A stretch of 64,000 nt of DNA, taken from NCBI GenBank assembly GCA_020881915.1, contig JAJFPB010000008.1, positions 1,860,001 through 1,924,000 on the forward strand. Direction: 5' to 3'. Position 1 is the first letter of the stretch, and each line of letters begins with the position of its first letter. This document shows positions 1 through 10,318 of this stretch, piece after piece. A model generated the notes under the pieces. It worked only from the letters and a program-made list of their open reading frames with translations, was not told where the DNA came from and did not search any database. A program made the position numbers and the translations under genes. Origin of the DNA: Paramyrothecium sp. XJ0827. Taxonomy: Eukaryota > Ascomycota > Sordariomycetes > Hypocreales > Stachybotryaceae.

Positions 1-382
1 AGATTAGAGTCGGAACAAGGAATAGCGTCGTCCGCAGAGGCAGTTGTTCAAGGCCACGGGCCAAGAAAGGAGTCATGTATAAGTCGAGCCCGGACCAACG
101 CGGGAAGAGGATCACCCCACCCTTTTCAACGAAGGCAACGTGGGCGGCATGGATTGTTTTCCTAATTCGAAAGTCTCCGGATAGTTTCCGTCCACCCCCG
201 GTTCTCGCGATCGGTACAAAAACGCCCCAGTGGCCCTTCAGACTGCTTTGGGCTAGTCAGAGATCCTTCGTCATACGCACTGCCGAACCCTTTTTTGAAC
301 TTCAGACCCTGTCGAGAACTTTTTCCTTAACTTCAGAAGCCGTCGGGCCACTTGCAAGAAGCACAGGACAAAGCATTTCACC
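1..382 (+). promoter_or_regulatory. Left-edge upstream region of the MFS transporter gene
   Basis: No convincing coding sequence is seen here. A short open frame at 75-437 runs into the transporter gene in another frame and looks spurious. The stretch holds GTCTCCGGAT at 173-182, which resembles CCGG elements in the other promoters of the cluster. Since this is the window edge, the rest of the cluster may lie further left. Confidence 0.5.
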
Positions 383-2113
383 ATGGCTCTCACCTGGCGA
401 GAACGCCTCCCGCCGTACCATCTCGGACAACGTCTGAGTGCCGCAGCAGACCTCAACCTCATTCTTGTCACCACGACGTTGGTGAACTTTCTCGATCTAT
501 TCCAGCTCTCTGCTGTGCTCTTTGGGCTCCCGGACATTCAAGCATCCCTGAACTTTACGCACGAGGAGATCAATTGGATCTTGGTTGTTTACAGCATCAC
601 CTTTGCCGCCCTGCTCTTGGTTGGAGGTCAACTCGGTCAGAGATTCGGCCTTGAAAAGACCTTCATTGCGGGCACGGCACTCCTTGCAATTTCGAACATC
701 ATCAATGCCACTGCGCCAAACAAAGCCGCTCTCATCACCGGTCGTGCCATTTCTGGTATTGGTGCCGGCTTGACTGTACGTGTTCCGCTGCATGTCCTCT
801 GACATACACTAACAGAAAACCTGCGCCCCAGGCTCCCAATGGACTAGCCATCATCAGTAACACATTCCCTGACGGTGAGGCCCGCCACAAAGCGTTGGCT
901 GTGTACACGGCATGTGCACCGCTCGGCTCCACGATCGGAACAGTTGTCGGCTCCCTTCTGGCCTGTAAGCACCCCTAACCCCATTATGTGAGGACAATCA
1001 AGTAACAATGACTCACAGCTTCGCCCGCCGGATGGAGATCCATATTCTGGGTCAGCATCATCTTGACCGGATTGGCAACCGTTCTCGCATGTCTGTTCCT
1101 CCCTCGCTTCGACAGAAACAGCACGGTCCCAATTGACTTTATGGGAACCGCGGTCTTCACTGGCGGTGTTGCTCTTCTGGTCTACGGCCTCAATGATAGT
1201 GCGCGACTTGGCTGGACATCCCCAGCCGTCCTAACTACCATCATACTGGGCGCGATTGTGCTTGGGTCATTAGTTTTCGTTGAGCGAAAGGTGTCGAACC
1301 CAGCCATTCCGCGATATGTCTGGACCTCAGGACCTTTTGCGCTTATGATGGTGGCCGTGTTTGCTTTCGGCGGCAGCTTCAGCTCGTGGTTCTTTGTTAT
1401 TACCCAACTCGCTGTCAACTTACTTGACTACACACCAGTACTCACTGCCGTGTATCTTTTGGTACGTATTGCCCGTTGTTCCGCATGCGTTTCACACGCA
1501 ACGCGCAGTATCTATGATACAGGTGTGCTAATGAAATAACCATAAACAGCCTGGCGCTTTTGCTGCCATCTTCAGCGGAGCTATGGCCGCCCCTATGGTC
1601 AAGTGGATTGGCGAGAAGGGTACGCTCATGCTTGGTCTCACACTGACTGGATGCGGCGCCATTGCATGGGCCTTTGCGACTCCTGAACGAGCAGGCGGAA
1701 CTGGCAAGGGTGATGGGTTCTGGTACACCATCGTCACCGCTATGCTTTTCGTCTGCGGTAGTCCAGTTGCTATGGTTCCAGCTCAGAGCATCTTGCTCCG
1801 CCACGTTGAGTCGGGCAGTCACGCAGTTGCAGGCGCACTATTCAACACAGCCTACCAAGTTGGCGCCAGTGTCCTTCTTGCCGGCGCGAACGCGCTCATG
1901 AGTGGACACACAGAGCCAGCCGGTGACTTGAGGGTTGTAACATGGAAGGGCTACCGCAATGCTTTCTGGTTGCTGGTAGGCGTTCTCTTTGGTGGCGCTT
2001 TAATTATTGCTACTTGCTACTGGCCCAAACCGGGCGAGCCTGAGACAGAGGTTAAGGGAGCTACGCACTCGGACGACAACCTGAGGAGCGCTGAGGAGGG
2101 TAGTGAGAAGTGA
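383..2113 (+). CDS. MFS drug/toxin exporter (DHA2-like), four exons
   Basis: Proton-coupled efflux pump of the major facilitator superfamily, expected in the plasma membrane. Exons read as 383-775, 832-964, 1019-1461 and 1550-2113, giving 510 residues; all junctions are GT-AG and keep frame. The protein is strongly hydrophobic with many membrane segments. It carries a loop motif GGQLGQRFG after the second helix and a GRAISGIGAGLT segment typical of motif C-like helices in this family. The C-terminal tail is short and charged. It stands at the left end of a cluster with a methyltransferase, GST, P450, prenyltransferase and C-S lyase-like gene, so export of that product (the GliA/SirA role) is the natural inference. 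The substrate cannot be read from the sequence. The start gives a typical cytosolic N-terminus before helix 1. Confidence 0.88.
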
Positions 2114-3555
2114 GCAGTTATGAGGGGACGAATGATTGACTGATATCCTCTCGTTTGACTTGCAAGCAATCACTGGTTTACTAGTTCATCTCGGTTTGGG
2201 ATCCTGGATTGGGTGGGAGGTCTGGGTTTATTTTATGTACAACATAATCGCACACACATAAGGGAGTTGTACTTGGGAAGGTTCACAGGATTAGATTGGA
2301 AGCTGCAGGGATATTCTCGGACCAACATGATTTCAATTTCAATTTCTTCTTCGATAACACTTGCTCATGGTATCCTCTTTGATTCTCGGTGTGCGCCTGT
2401 AGCCAAGCCAAGGGCACGATGCAATGTGGCAACCTAATTACCTCCCACATTCAACCAAATAATAAGATGCCGCCACTTGTATGCTTATTCCAAGAGAAAC
2501 ATACCAGGGAAGAAAGGTTCAGGGGTCTTTCCATAACCAGGAGCCGGGGAGCTTGGCCCGAAGGCCCAGTTTCTTTGCCACCCCTGCCATGTCTGGGGAT
2601 GAAGCATTACTTTTGCCAAGACAAGGATCTCGGTAGGCAGGGGTAAATTTTTAAGGTAGGAATGCTAACCACAAACGGAAAACAATCAATGTCGGGGTCA
2701 AGCATGGTCCGTGACTCCGTGGCGGGCAATAAGTCACTCAGTGACTGGTGTGACTCTGATCCAGAGAATCCTGCTCAAAGAGTCTCAAACAGCCACTCAG
2801 AGTCGGACATTACTCGGACAGTTAACCCTGTCAACATGGTTCGAAGCCCATGTGGACAGCCAGCCTTCGGACCTTGCCAGCCCTCGCACCTTGCCAGCCC
2901 AATGAGCTCATGGTTTGCCTTCGGCTCATCGCGGAACAAACAGGTCATTCGGAAGTCGGTCGATTATGTGCATGTGCCCCGTACCTGCCGAGATGGAGAG
3001 GATCCTTCGGCCTGCATATTTCCTGGAGACGCAGGGATGCTCATATTAGACCCACAGCTGCTGAGCCCGATGGGCAGCACTCCTCGCCCCATCAAGGTGG
3101 ATGTGCTGAGGCTGAAATTCCCCGAAGGTGATGCAAGCATTTTCGCTTGTGTTTCCGTTTGGACAAGGGTTGCAGGCAAAAGTTCTCGGCCCATCGTTCA
3201 TTTCAGCAGAACGCCGTTATGACTGCTTTGAGAGTTGAGGAGATGACAATCTGGAACACGTAATCACTCAAATCTTCTACTGTACTTCTCACCCAAAAAC
3301 AAATGAGAAATTTTTGTTTTCTACGGGATTTAATGACGTCAGATATTTTTAGTCAAAGAGAGGAGAGAACAGATTGAACAAGTATCACAAGCACTATGCA
3401 ATGATCACAAGTTTGGGCAAAACATGAATGAAAATGCCATTCTACCTAAATCCCTAGTCATGATTATCCCACGAGTTTGTTTTCATGGCCTAATAGCGCC
3501 TTTTGAGCCCAATGCCCTGATTCGCCCTTTTTATCACGTTCATTATACATCAAGC
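2114..3555. other. Intergenic region, no supported gene
   Basis: Spans the 3' flank of the transporter and the 3' flank of the methyltransferase. The only sizeable open frame (2662-3222, plus strand, 186 codons) has no recognisable domain and no intron-exon context. A 12-base direct repeat CCTTGCCAGCCC occurs at about 2873 and 2890. I see nothing else. Confidence 0.5.
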
Positions 3556-4454
3556 TTAAGCCGCTGCCTTGCGTGCCCAAGTGAGGTGGTAGTAGTAAAT
3601 GTTACCGACAGTGCGCAACTCAGTCTCGAGGTCCTGTCGAAGGACATCGAACTCCTCGTTAGTGGGTTGGTTAGGCTTGCCTAAATGCTGTTAGCTCATG
3701 CTTGATACCTATCTTCCACAATGTACGCACCTCCAAGCATCTTCTTCATTCCGTCCAGGAGCTGGAGGAGCACAATGACGGCACGCTCGCCTTGCTCCTT
3801 GTCGTCTGCCGCGGCGCCAACCTTGATGGGCTGGACCTCCTCCTGGATGTCGATAGCACCGGCTTCCTTGAGCCAAGGGACGAGGTAGGATCCAGGGCTG
3901 GGCTGGTTTCCGATGGCAGCCCAGGCATTGACCATGACGTCGCGGAACTTGACGAAGGCCCTGTGCTCGGGACCTTCCTGGATAGACAACATGTTGCCCT
4001 CGTGAAGTTCGATGACACCACCGGGCTTGACGCACTGGAAGAGGAGTCTGACAGCATCCTGGCCAGTCTCGTTGGAGGCAACGGTGAGGACGAATCGCTG
4101 GTGGACAATGTCGAAGCTCTCCAGGAACTCCGCGGGCCAGGGCTCAAAGATTGAGTGAGTAGACAGGTTGACATTCTTAGGACGTCGGTCGGCGGGGACG
4201 AAGTGTTGGGGCGCAAGATCAGTGCCAAAGAGCTGAGCCGTGGGAGGCACACGAGAGGCAAGGTCAATTAGCCAGGTGCCGGCAGCAGTGGCGGAGTCAA
4301 GCACGCGAAGATCAGGCTTGTTGTAATCCACGTCGGAATAGAGAAGCTTTCCATTCATGGCCGTCCTGACAAGCTCATGTTGAATAGCGAGTCGGTCATA
4401 CTCGACCTGGGAGCGAGGCCCACGGTAGGTATCTTGGGTCGTGGTGGAAGTCAT
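3556..4454 (-). CDS. SAM-dependent methyltransferase, two exons
   Basis: Class I methyltransferase using S-adenosylmethionine. Exon 1 is 3731-4454 and exon 2 is 3556-3680; the intron has donor GTGCGT, branch GCTAAC and acceptor TTTAG. The product is 282 residues. Motif I is VLDSATAAGTW near residue 52, an acidic FGTDLAP strand follows, and VKPGGVIELHE is the usual post-III strand. The start at 4454 (MTSTTTQ) was chosen because the frame upstream has no further ATG in good context. It is transcribed divergently from the GST gene across 289 bases, which suggests co-regulation. In ETP-type clusters such enzymes (GliN/SirN or O-methyltransferases) methylate the core; whether N-, O- or S-methylation occurs here is not visible. 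It also resembles the broad LaeA/UMTA-like group, so family-level naming is safer than a gene symbol. Confidence 0.82.
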
Positions 4455-4743
4455 GTTGGGCAGAGAGTAGAACAAGTTGCAATTAGGTTACCAAGAAGCT
4501 TGGTCCTCGGTTGAAGGGGAGTGCATCGTGTCGGATCATCGCAGGAACTTTATGTAGTCGGCCTTGGTCGGCCGTAGGATGGTGTTCGGCGAATATACCC
4601 TGCGTAAAGAACCGCAACAAAACATGGTAATACTCACCGGCTTGAGTATAATTCAAAACCATTACGCACGTAGAATCTCCTGGCGACGAACCGAAATTCT
4701 CCTTCTTTACCACGTTATCCGTTTCTCACACTGAGCAATCATC
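4455..4743. promoter_or_regulatory. Bidirectional promoter between methyltransferase and GST
   Basis: The 289 bases separate two divergent start codons. Two candidate regulator sites are visible. One is a palindrome with arms ACTCA and TGAGT around CCGGCT at 4632-4647. The other is a direct repeat GTCGGCC spaced by three bases near 4557-4573, with further TCGG copies on both sides. Such CGG-type repeats are typical of Zn2Cys6 regulator sites; no factor is encoded in the window. Confidence 0.45.
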
Positions 4744-5609
4744 ATGGCTGAAGCACAGCAAGATTTGTCCATTCACCCGGCTGTCGCGGAGGACAAGCTC
4801 GTCCTCTACGTAAAGAAAGGCAAGCATACTATTCAATTCATGCCCCGCACGCATTGCATAGTTCCCGAGGGCTTCTTACGGCCCATCGGCGCGTTCGACT
4901 GTTCGATGACTAACAAGACGCAGCCAGCCCTACCTCCACCGCAAACTCCGTCAAGCCCTTGATGCTCATCGAGGCCTTGAACATCCCCCACCACATTCAC
5001 CTCATCAATTCCACCGGCGGTGAAACATGGTTTCACTCGGTGAACCCGTTTAAGATGGTGCCTGCGATTGAGGATGTGGAAACCTACGAGGAGCACGGCA
5101 AAACCCAGCGCCTGAACGTCTTTGACAGCTCCTCGTGCCTGTGGTACCTTGCCGAGAAATACGACAAGGAAGGACTGTACAAAGGCAAGGACCTCGCCGA
5201 GCAAACCATCATCATGAACTGGCTGATGTCTTATACCGCTGGTCTCGGAGCCACCGGCAAGACTTGGCTGCTTATGAAGTCGCCCAAGGATGTTCCCATT
5301 GGCGAGTCACTCACTGTTCTCCTGAGATACATCAAGACAGAGTACAACTTCTTGGAGACGCGCCTGAGCAACCCGGACCAGAAGTTCATTGCCCTTCCCG
5401 AGAGGCCGACCATTGCCGACTTTGCCACCCTGCCGCTGGCGTGCGAGACGATTGCCATCTCGGCTGGCCTGGACTTCAACGACTGGCCCAACCTGAAGGC
5501 TTGGAGTGAGCGCGTCGCCGCTCTGCCGGCTGTCGCCAAGGCACTGCACAGAGTTGTTCGCTTTGGTCTGAACGAGGAGGAGCTTGCTGCTTTGGATAAG
5601 ACAGACTAA
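4744..5609 (+). CDS. Glutathione S-transferase (Ure2p/GliG-like), GC-AG intron
   Basis: Transfers glutathione to an electrophilic substrate; in ETP pathways the GliG-type enzyme adds the sulfur donor to the diketopiperazine. Exon 1 is 4744-4819 and exon 2 is 4924-5609, giving 253 residues. The only junction that keeps the thioredoxin-fold start in frame uses a GC donor (AG|GCAAGC) with acceptor CGCAG and a GACTAAC branch. It yields KASPTSTANSVKPLMLIEAL, the expected alpha-1 helix of the fold, after the LVLY strand. NPFKMVPAIED matches the cis-Pro (V-P) loop, and FDSSSCLWYLAEKYD matches the glutathione-binding D/S-S motif. The C-terminal all-helical domain follows (residues about 110-240). The gene is divergent with the methyltransferase. 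The GST family assignment is strong; the GliG-like role is inferred from the neighbours. Confidence 0.85.
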
Positions 5610-5969
5610 AGAGTATCACTCTGGGCAATGCACATTAAGGAGTATCACGGTAGTTAAAAATAAATCTGGGTCCTGATTCTATCCTGAAAGTCCTCTCGTC
5701 ATTGTAATTTCCTGTGGGTCTTGTCATAGTTGCCAAGACAAGTCAGGCATTTAAAGAATGTCAAAGAGTTTGCGAGATGGCGAGCGTGTAAATTTCGAAG
5801 TTTCATCGAGAGATACAGTCTTGACTTTAGAGAGCTACGTTTAGCTATATCATCAACTTATCGGATAACTTTCGTGATATAATGAAGTGTATTCAGACAT
5901 AATTCATGATGACTATTGTACAATCTAACGTGAACTGGATAAGAAATTATCCCATTGCAATCATGACGC
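5610..5969. other. Convergent 3' region between GST and P450
   Basis: AT-rich 360-base spacer between two convergent genes. It contains their 3' untranslated regions and no open frame of note. Confidence 0.6.
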
Positions 5970-7785
5970 CTATTTCTCCGTCCTGAACGGTGTCAAGCTG
6001 ACACGCAAATCCGTAATAGGCACCCAGGTGTCCTTTCCTGCTTTCTCATGCATGCCCTTCTGCCTTTCAGCTTCAGACAGCTTCATATCATAATCTTGGA
6101 GCACTTGGCAGAGGAAGAGCTTCAACATCATTTCGCCGAAATGCTGTCCAAGGCACTTGCGGGAACCAAAGCCAAACGAGAACAAGTTGTAACGTAGCTG
6201 TACTAGTTAGCATAAATCCAATTAATCAGGGCGACTATAGAAATACCTTGGTGCCCGATATGTTTTGCAAGCGGAAGGGATCAAATTCCAGGCTGTCGTG
6301 ACCCCAGAACTCCACATTGTGGTTGATCGCTAATGCATTCACCACGACACTCGTCTATTATCTGGTTAGAACAATGAAAATTACCCTACACGGACAGGGG
6401 AAATATTACATTTGACGGGATCGTGTATCCTCCAAGAATCTTTACAGACGGAGAGCTTTCAGGAATCGAAAAGACTGTTTAACAAGACTTAGTGATTGGT
6501 TCAACACTTGGAGGTTTGTGATTTACCAGTGAAAGGTCGGAGACGGAGTGACTCCAAGAAGCATAAGTGAAGCAGTGTGTCTTTCTTGCCGCAGTATTCT
6601 GTCCACTTGTCAGCATTATCCGTTACCTCTTGCCGCAATTGTTGCTGAATGCTTGTGTTTTGAGCAATAAATACTAAAAGCCAGCCAAGAACATGGGTAG
6701 ACACATCCAGGTTGGCGAAAAGCATCTCACTCATAGTCTGCACAGCCTATTGAACATTCCATCAGTGAAAGTCTTGGGCGGGGTTGACGGTTTACATACC
6801 TCTTTCTTGGAAACCTCTCCTGTTTCGACGGCCCTCCAGGCCTCCACAATTGGAGGTTGGGGATTGTGGCTTCTGCGTGTGTCGCAAATGCGCTGGTTGA
6901 AAGCAGTCCAGTCATCTTCAAATTGTCTGAAGCGCTTATACGTCTGTGGCTTCAGCAAAGGATAGAACTTGAAGCGATATGCTCCTCCCGCTAGTACGCT
7001 TCCCATCATTCCGAGACTTCGTTGGCCAAGCGTCCAGAGGTCTTCCTTTTCGTCGTGCGTTAGGGGACCGTAAAGGTGCTCAGCCGTCGCCATGAACGGG
7101 AAACGAGCAGTGTTATCAGCGTGTAGCTCAAGAGAACCGGGGTCCTGTGATTCCAATTGCTTGATGTATTCTTTGACTGCGAGGGCGATTTCTGAACCAT
7201 TTTGCGCCACGGTACCGTGCGTGAAGTAGGAATGGAAGTTAGCCCGAACCTTCTTCCATCTCGTGCCATTGATGAGACCCATGCAATCGCCAAGCAGTTG
7301 ATGGAATAACCGTCCACCATTGCTTCCCTCAGACTTTTCGTGATCAGCGGAATCTGTGTGAAACGCTTTCACGTCTTCCGGTTTCGTCAAGACTCTACAT
7401 CATCGTTAGCGAGCCTTGTTTGAAGAACTTCATGATTCAAGGTTTCCTCTTGGGCTTACATTTCTGGAGTAAATCCTGACCAAATTCGATACACCGAGCC
7501 ATATCTTCGCCATTCACGGCTCACCTCGTGCCCACGCAGGAACTTATCAATCCCCTGACCATCGACAAACTTCCAGCGAGGCCCTGGTATTGACTGCCCC
7601 AGGTCATTTCGAACAGGAAACACGACTGTAGATATCTGTTGTGAATGTCAGTACCGATAGACAAATAAAGTTTACTTGAAACGAACAATTGTGCCAATGA
7701 TTATGTCTTTGCAGCGGTGCAGTATCAAGGCTAGAGCCAGGCCACAGAGGGCTAGAAGAAGATTCTCAACCTTGGTGAAATCCAT
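5970..7785 (-). CDS. Cytochrome P450 monooxygenase of the cluster, seven exons
   Basis: Heme-thiolate oxygenase anchored in the ER membrane. Exons in coding order: 7687-7785, 7460-7635, 6800-7394, 6527-6746, 6410-6474, 6247-6354, 5970-6197, giving about 496 residues. There is an N-terminal hydrophobic anchor (residues 9-22), then IPGP before the catalytic domain. The I-helix reads MLFANLDVSTHVLGW, the ExxR motif is ESLR, and the heme loop is FSFGFGSRKCLG with Cys436 as ligand. Six introns are canonical. The first is not: the obvious GTAAAC donor breaks the frame, and the in-frame choice is GTTCGT at 7686 (51-base intron), so residues around 33 are uncertain. Within the cluster it could hydroxylate the core, as GliC or GliF-type enzymes do. 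The family call is firm and the reaction unknown. Confidence 0.86.
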
Positions 7786-8518
7786 GTTGAATTATTCTTT
7801 GATTGTGTTGAAGTACTCCTTGAATTATGCGATGGAGCTCAATGCATTTCTTTTAAAAAACAGAACTCTTGAAAGCATTTGCGACAACCCGCTTCATAAC
7901 TGCCTTTTTGTTTATTCAAAGGCCAATATACTGAGTGTGCTTGGCTTACCTAATATACGAACCGAGGCCGTGTCCCGGCGCGCATCAAAATAGTGTCCGG
8001 AGACTCCGGGCCCCTGGCCCACCAACTCCGGCGCCGGCGTAGGATGATATGCCCACTTTATCATACGATCGACATTTTCCCACGGAGCGACGGAGCTGGC
8101 ATCCTTCCTCCTGCATGATCCACCCTTCCGCTGAAAATGAAATTCGAGGCTCAGATGGAGCACCAGACGAACCCAACGTAACGACGGAGGATTCTAAAGA
8201 GACGCACAATGCGTCACATCTACGAACATCTAAGCGGGGCGTCCCCTCTGAGACAAACACTGTGAAAAATAGCGCAGGGGTCTTCTGGTGCTGCTGCCTA
8301 GGGCTTTTTTATGCTTACACTCACAGGCTCTCACGTTAACTCGCAACATTGGCTTCAATAATAGATGTCTAAAAGTGTACGATTTATTCATGTCATGACC
8401 CTAACGATACAGTACAAAATATGCTGAACTAGCTACCAGGAGTGTATCTCTAAACAGAACAAAGGAAAACGTAGTAGACAAAAGATGGAAAATAAAAAGT
8501 ACACCATGCCGACCCGCT
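7786..8518. promoter_or_regulatory. P450 promoter and prenyltransferase 3' flank
   Basis: No gene is seen. At 7997-8009 there is a perfect palindrome CCGGAG-A-CTCCGG, about 210 bases upstream of the P450 start, followed by more CCGG copies (8027-8037). It contains GACTCCGGG, which recurs inverted in the lyase/prenyltransferase promoter. The overlapping open frames at 7912-8339 are low-complexity shadows. Confidence 0.45.
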
Positions 8519-9929
8519 TTATACTACCCGTCGCCTGTCATAAATCTCAGGGTTGAGATACGCTGTCACGTTCCACTTGCCCTTGTCGCAAGCCCAAGAG
8601 ACGTACGAGTGGTAGCCGAGACCGTTGGAGAGATCGCGGTGTTTGCTGTGGGGGACTTTGGTAAGAAAGACTTCCAAAATTACGGACCGGAGTGGGAAAA
8701 TTTACTTACCAGAGCTTCTTGAGCGAATCATAATATGAGCCAGTTGTAAGCCTCTTGCCCCTCTTCTCCAGGAAGTCGGACACTCCACGCGCCACTTGGT
8801 CATCGTTCTGGGCGTAATGGCGAACAGGCAGGTAAACCTTGGATTTGGGAATCTTTCCGTTGGCCTTGAGCTCATAGTAGTAGAGCATACCACCGGTACG
8901 AGCCTTCTTCTCAGGTAGCTCATCGTTCTCGTTGTAGGTCTCTGGATCCAGCCCGAAGACCGAGTGCCACAGCTCTCGAAGCGCGGCATCCTCCTCGGCG
9001 GACTTGGGTGCCTTTCCGTTGAGAGCGAGCATATCGAGGCAGCTTCGCAGAGATGTCTCACGCGATCGCACGTAGATCTTGAGGCGCGACTTGGTGGGGC
9101 ACAGGCAATCGATGGCTAGGATCTCAACTGTGGGCCGGGACTCGGCGGGAAATGACTCGAGGAAGTCAACGAAACAATTGAAAGAAGTGAGAAGAGGAGC
9201 TGCGGGAGCAGGTAGCTTGCGGATGGACTCCTTCACAACCTCCCAGTTGTTGGTTCCTTCGGTGGCCGCCCGGCGGCCTGGAATGTAGTACTGCTTCACA
9301 ACAACCTCGTTCTCCATCAAGTCAAAGGCAGCAAAGACCTGTGATTGAGGAACATCGGGACCGCACAGGTCTTGGTTTTCTTGCGTCCAGTCTTGGGAAG
9401 TGAGGAGGCTCTGGAAGTGTCCGTGTAGGTAAAGGTCCATCTCGCGAGACACGCTGAGGGACTCCGCGAGGAGTCGTGCGTTGGCGGCTGTGTTGATGAG
9501 ATCAACGCCCTGGGCAGCCCAGGTGCTAATCGGCTCAACCGAGTAGCGCACCTTGGGAAGTACTGCAGAGTTACCCCAAGCCCAGCTGACCTCGACGGGA
9601 GTGTTGTCGTCAGTCATAAAGCTCTTCCATGTTTGGGGGCTCTTGGTTGCTTCGGGGTGAAAACCCAAAGACGAAGCAATGGCGGTGCGGAAAAATTCTG
9701 CATGCAATCTGGTAGAGTGCTTGGCATATCCAGCCATGTTTAACATCTCGGTGAGCATGGCTCCCACCTCATCGTTCCATGCGGAACCATTGGGGTTGAG
9801 GAGGCGAAGAGAGCCCTCGCGTTCGAAGGTGAACTAAACAAGATTAGTAAATTTACACCAAGACATTTTGTGACAATATTCAGCTCTCACCTCCTCACGG
9901 GTGCTGGTCTGGGTAGAAACGTAGCTCAT
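8519..9929 (-). CDS. Aromatic prenyltransferase, DMATS/ABBA fold, three exons
   Basis: Transfers a prenyl group, usually dimethylallyl, onto an aromatic amino acid or an indole/phenol derivative; soluble and metal-independent in this family. Exons are 9891-9929, 8710-9833 and 8519-8645, giving 429 residues, the usual size. Family landmarks run in order: SWAWGNSAVLPKVRYSVEPI, the diphosphate-binding RLKIYVRSRET strand, GGMLYYYEL, a VYLPVRHYAQNDDQVA segment, and the C-terminal YHSYVSWACDKGKW plus YLNPEIY. The last exon, which completes the PT barrel, is only found after splicing. It is divergent with the ACCS-like gene across 389 bases. A tyrosine O-prenyltransferase of this family (SirD) starts sirodesmin synthesis, so an analogous role is a reasonable hypothesis, but the acceptor cannot be told from sequence. 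Confidence 0.88.
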
Positions 9930-10318
9930 CGTTGTAGTCGTTTTGAGGTGTAAATGTTGAAGATATTGCAGAGGTGACAAGAGTCGTCAAGACTGTTGAA
10001 GCGATGATGACTTGAATATTCGAAATGCGAGTCCAAACTCGGGCTTTTGAAGCTCGAGAGTCTCAGTAACTGTTTCATTCACCGGGCAGTATGTTTGATA
10101 ATCCGGGCACTAAGATGTACTTTGAGGTTTATGGTGGACGCAAAGACCATCATGAAGTTGCCAAGACAGGGGTTGCCCCCTTTACCCGGAGTCAGCTTAT
10201 AACCCCGGCACCGCCGCTTTCCTTTCCCATTTTGAGACACATTCTCAAACCAATAATCTCAGTTGCAATAACATCACACACATCCATACAAGGACACAAT
10301 TCTTTTTCTTTCTTAATT
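9930..10318. promoter_or_regulatory. Bidirectional promoter between prenyltransferase and ACCS-like gene
   Basis: It holds CCCGGAGTC at 10185-10193, the inverse of the element in the P450 promoter. Two copies of CCGGGCA lie at about 10082 and 10103. A pyrimidine-rich stretch (TTCTTTTTCTTTCTT) precedes the lyase start. No separate gene is supported; the open frame beginning at 10091 is simply open upstream of the true start at 10319. Confidence 0.45.

Noticed and set aside
2662..3222. 186-codon plus-strand open frame
   Set aside because: No domain, no splice context, and a composition like the surrounding spacer.
3702..4154. 150-codon plus-strand frame antisense to the methyltransferase
   Set aside because: The methyltransferase on the other strand has clear SAM motifs and a spliced end; this frame is a shadow.
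9930..10318. N-terminal extension of the ACCS-like gene back to 10091
   Set aside because: The extension lies in the divergent promoter, looks non-coding, and the start at 10319 gives the usual N-terminus of the family.
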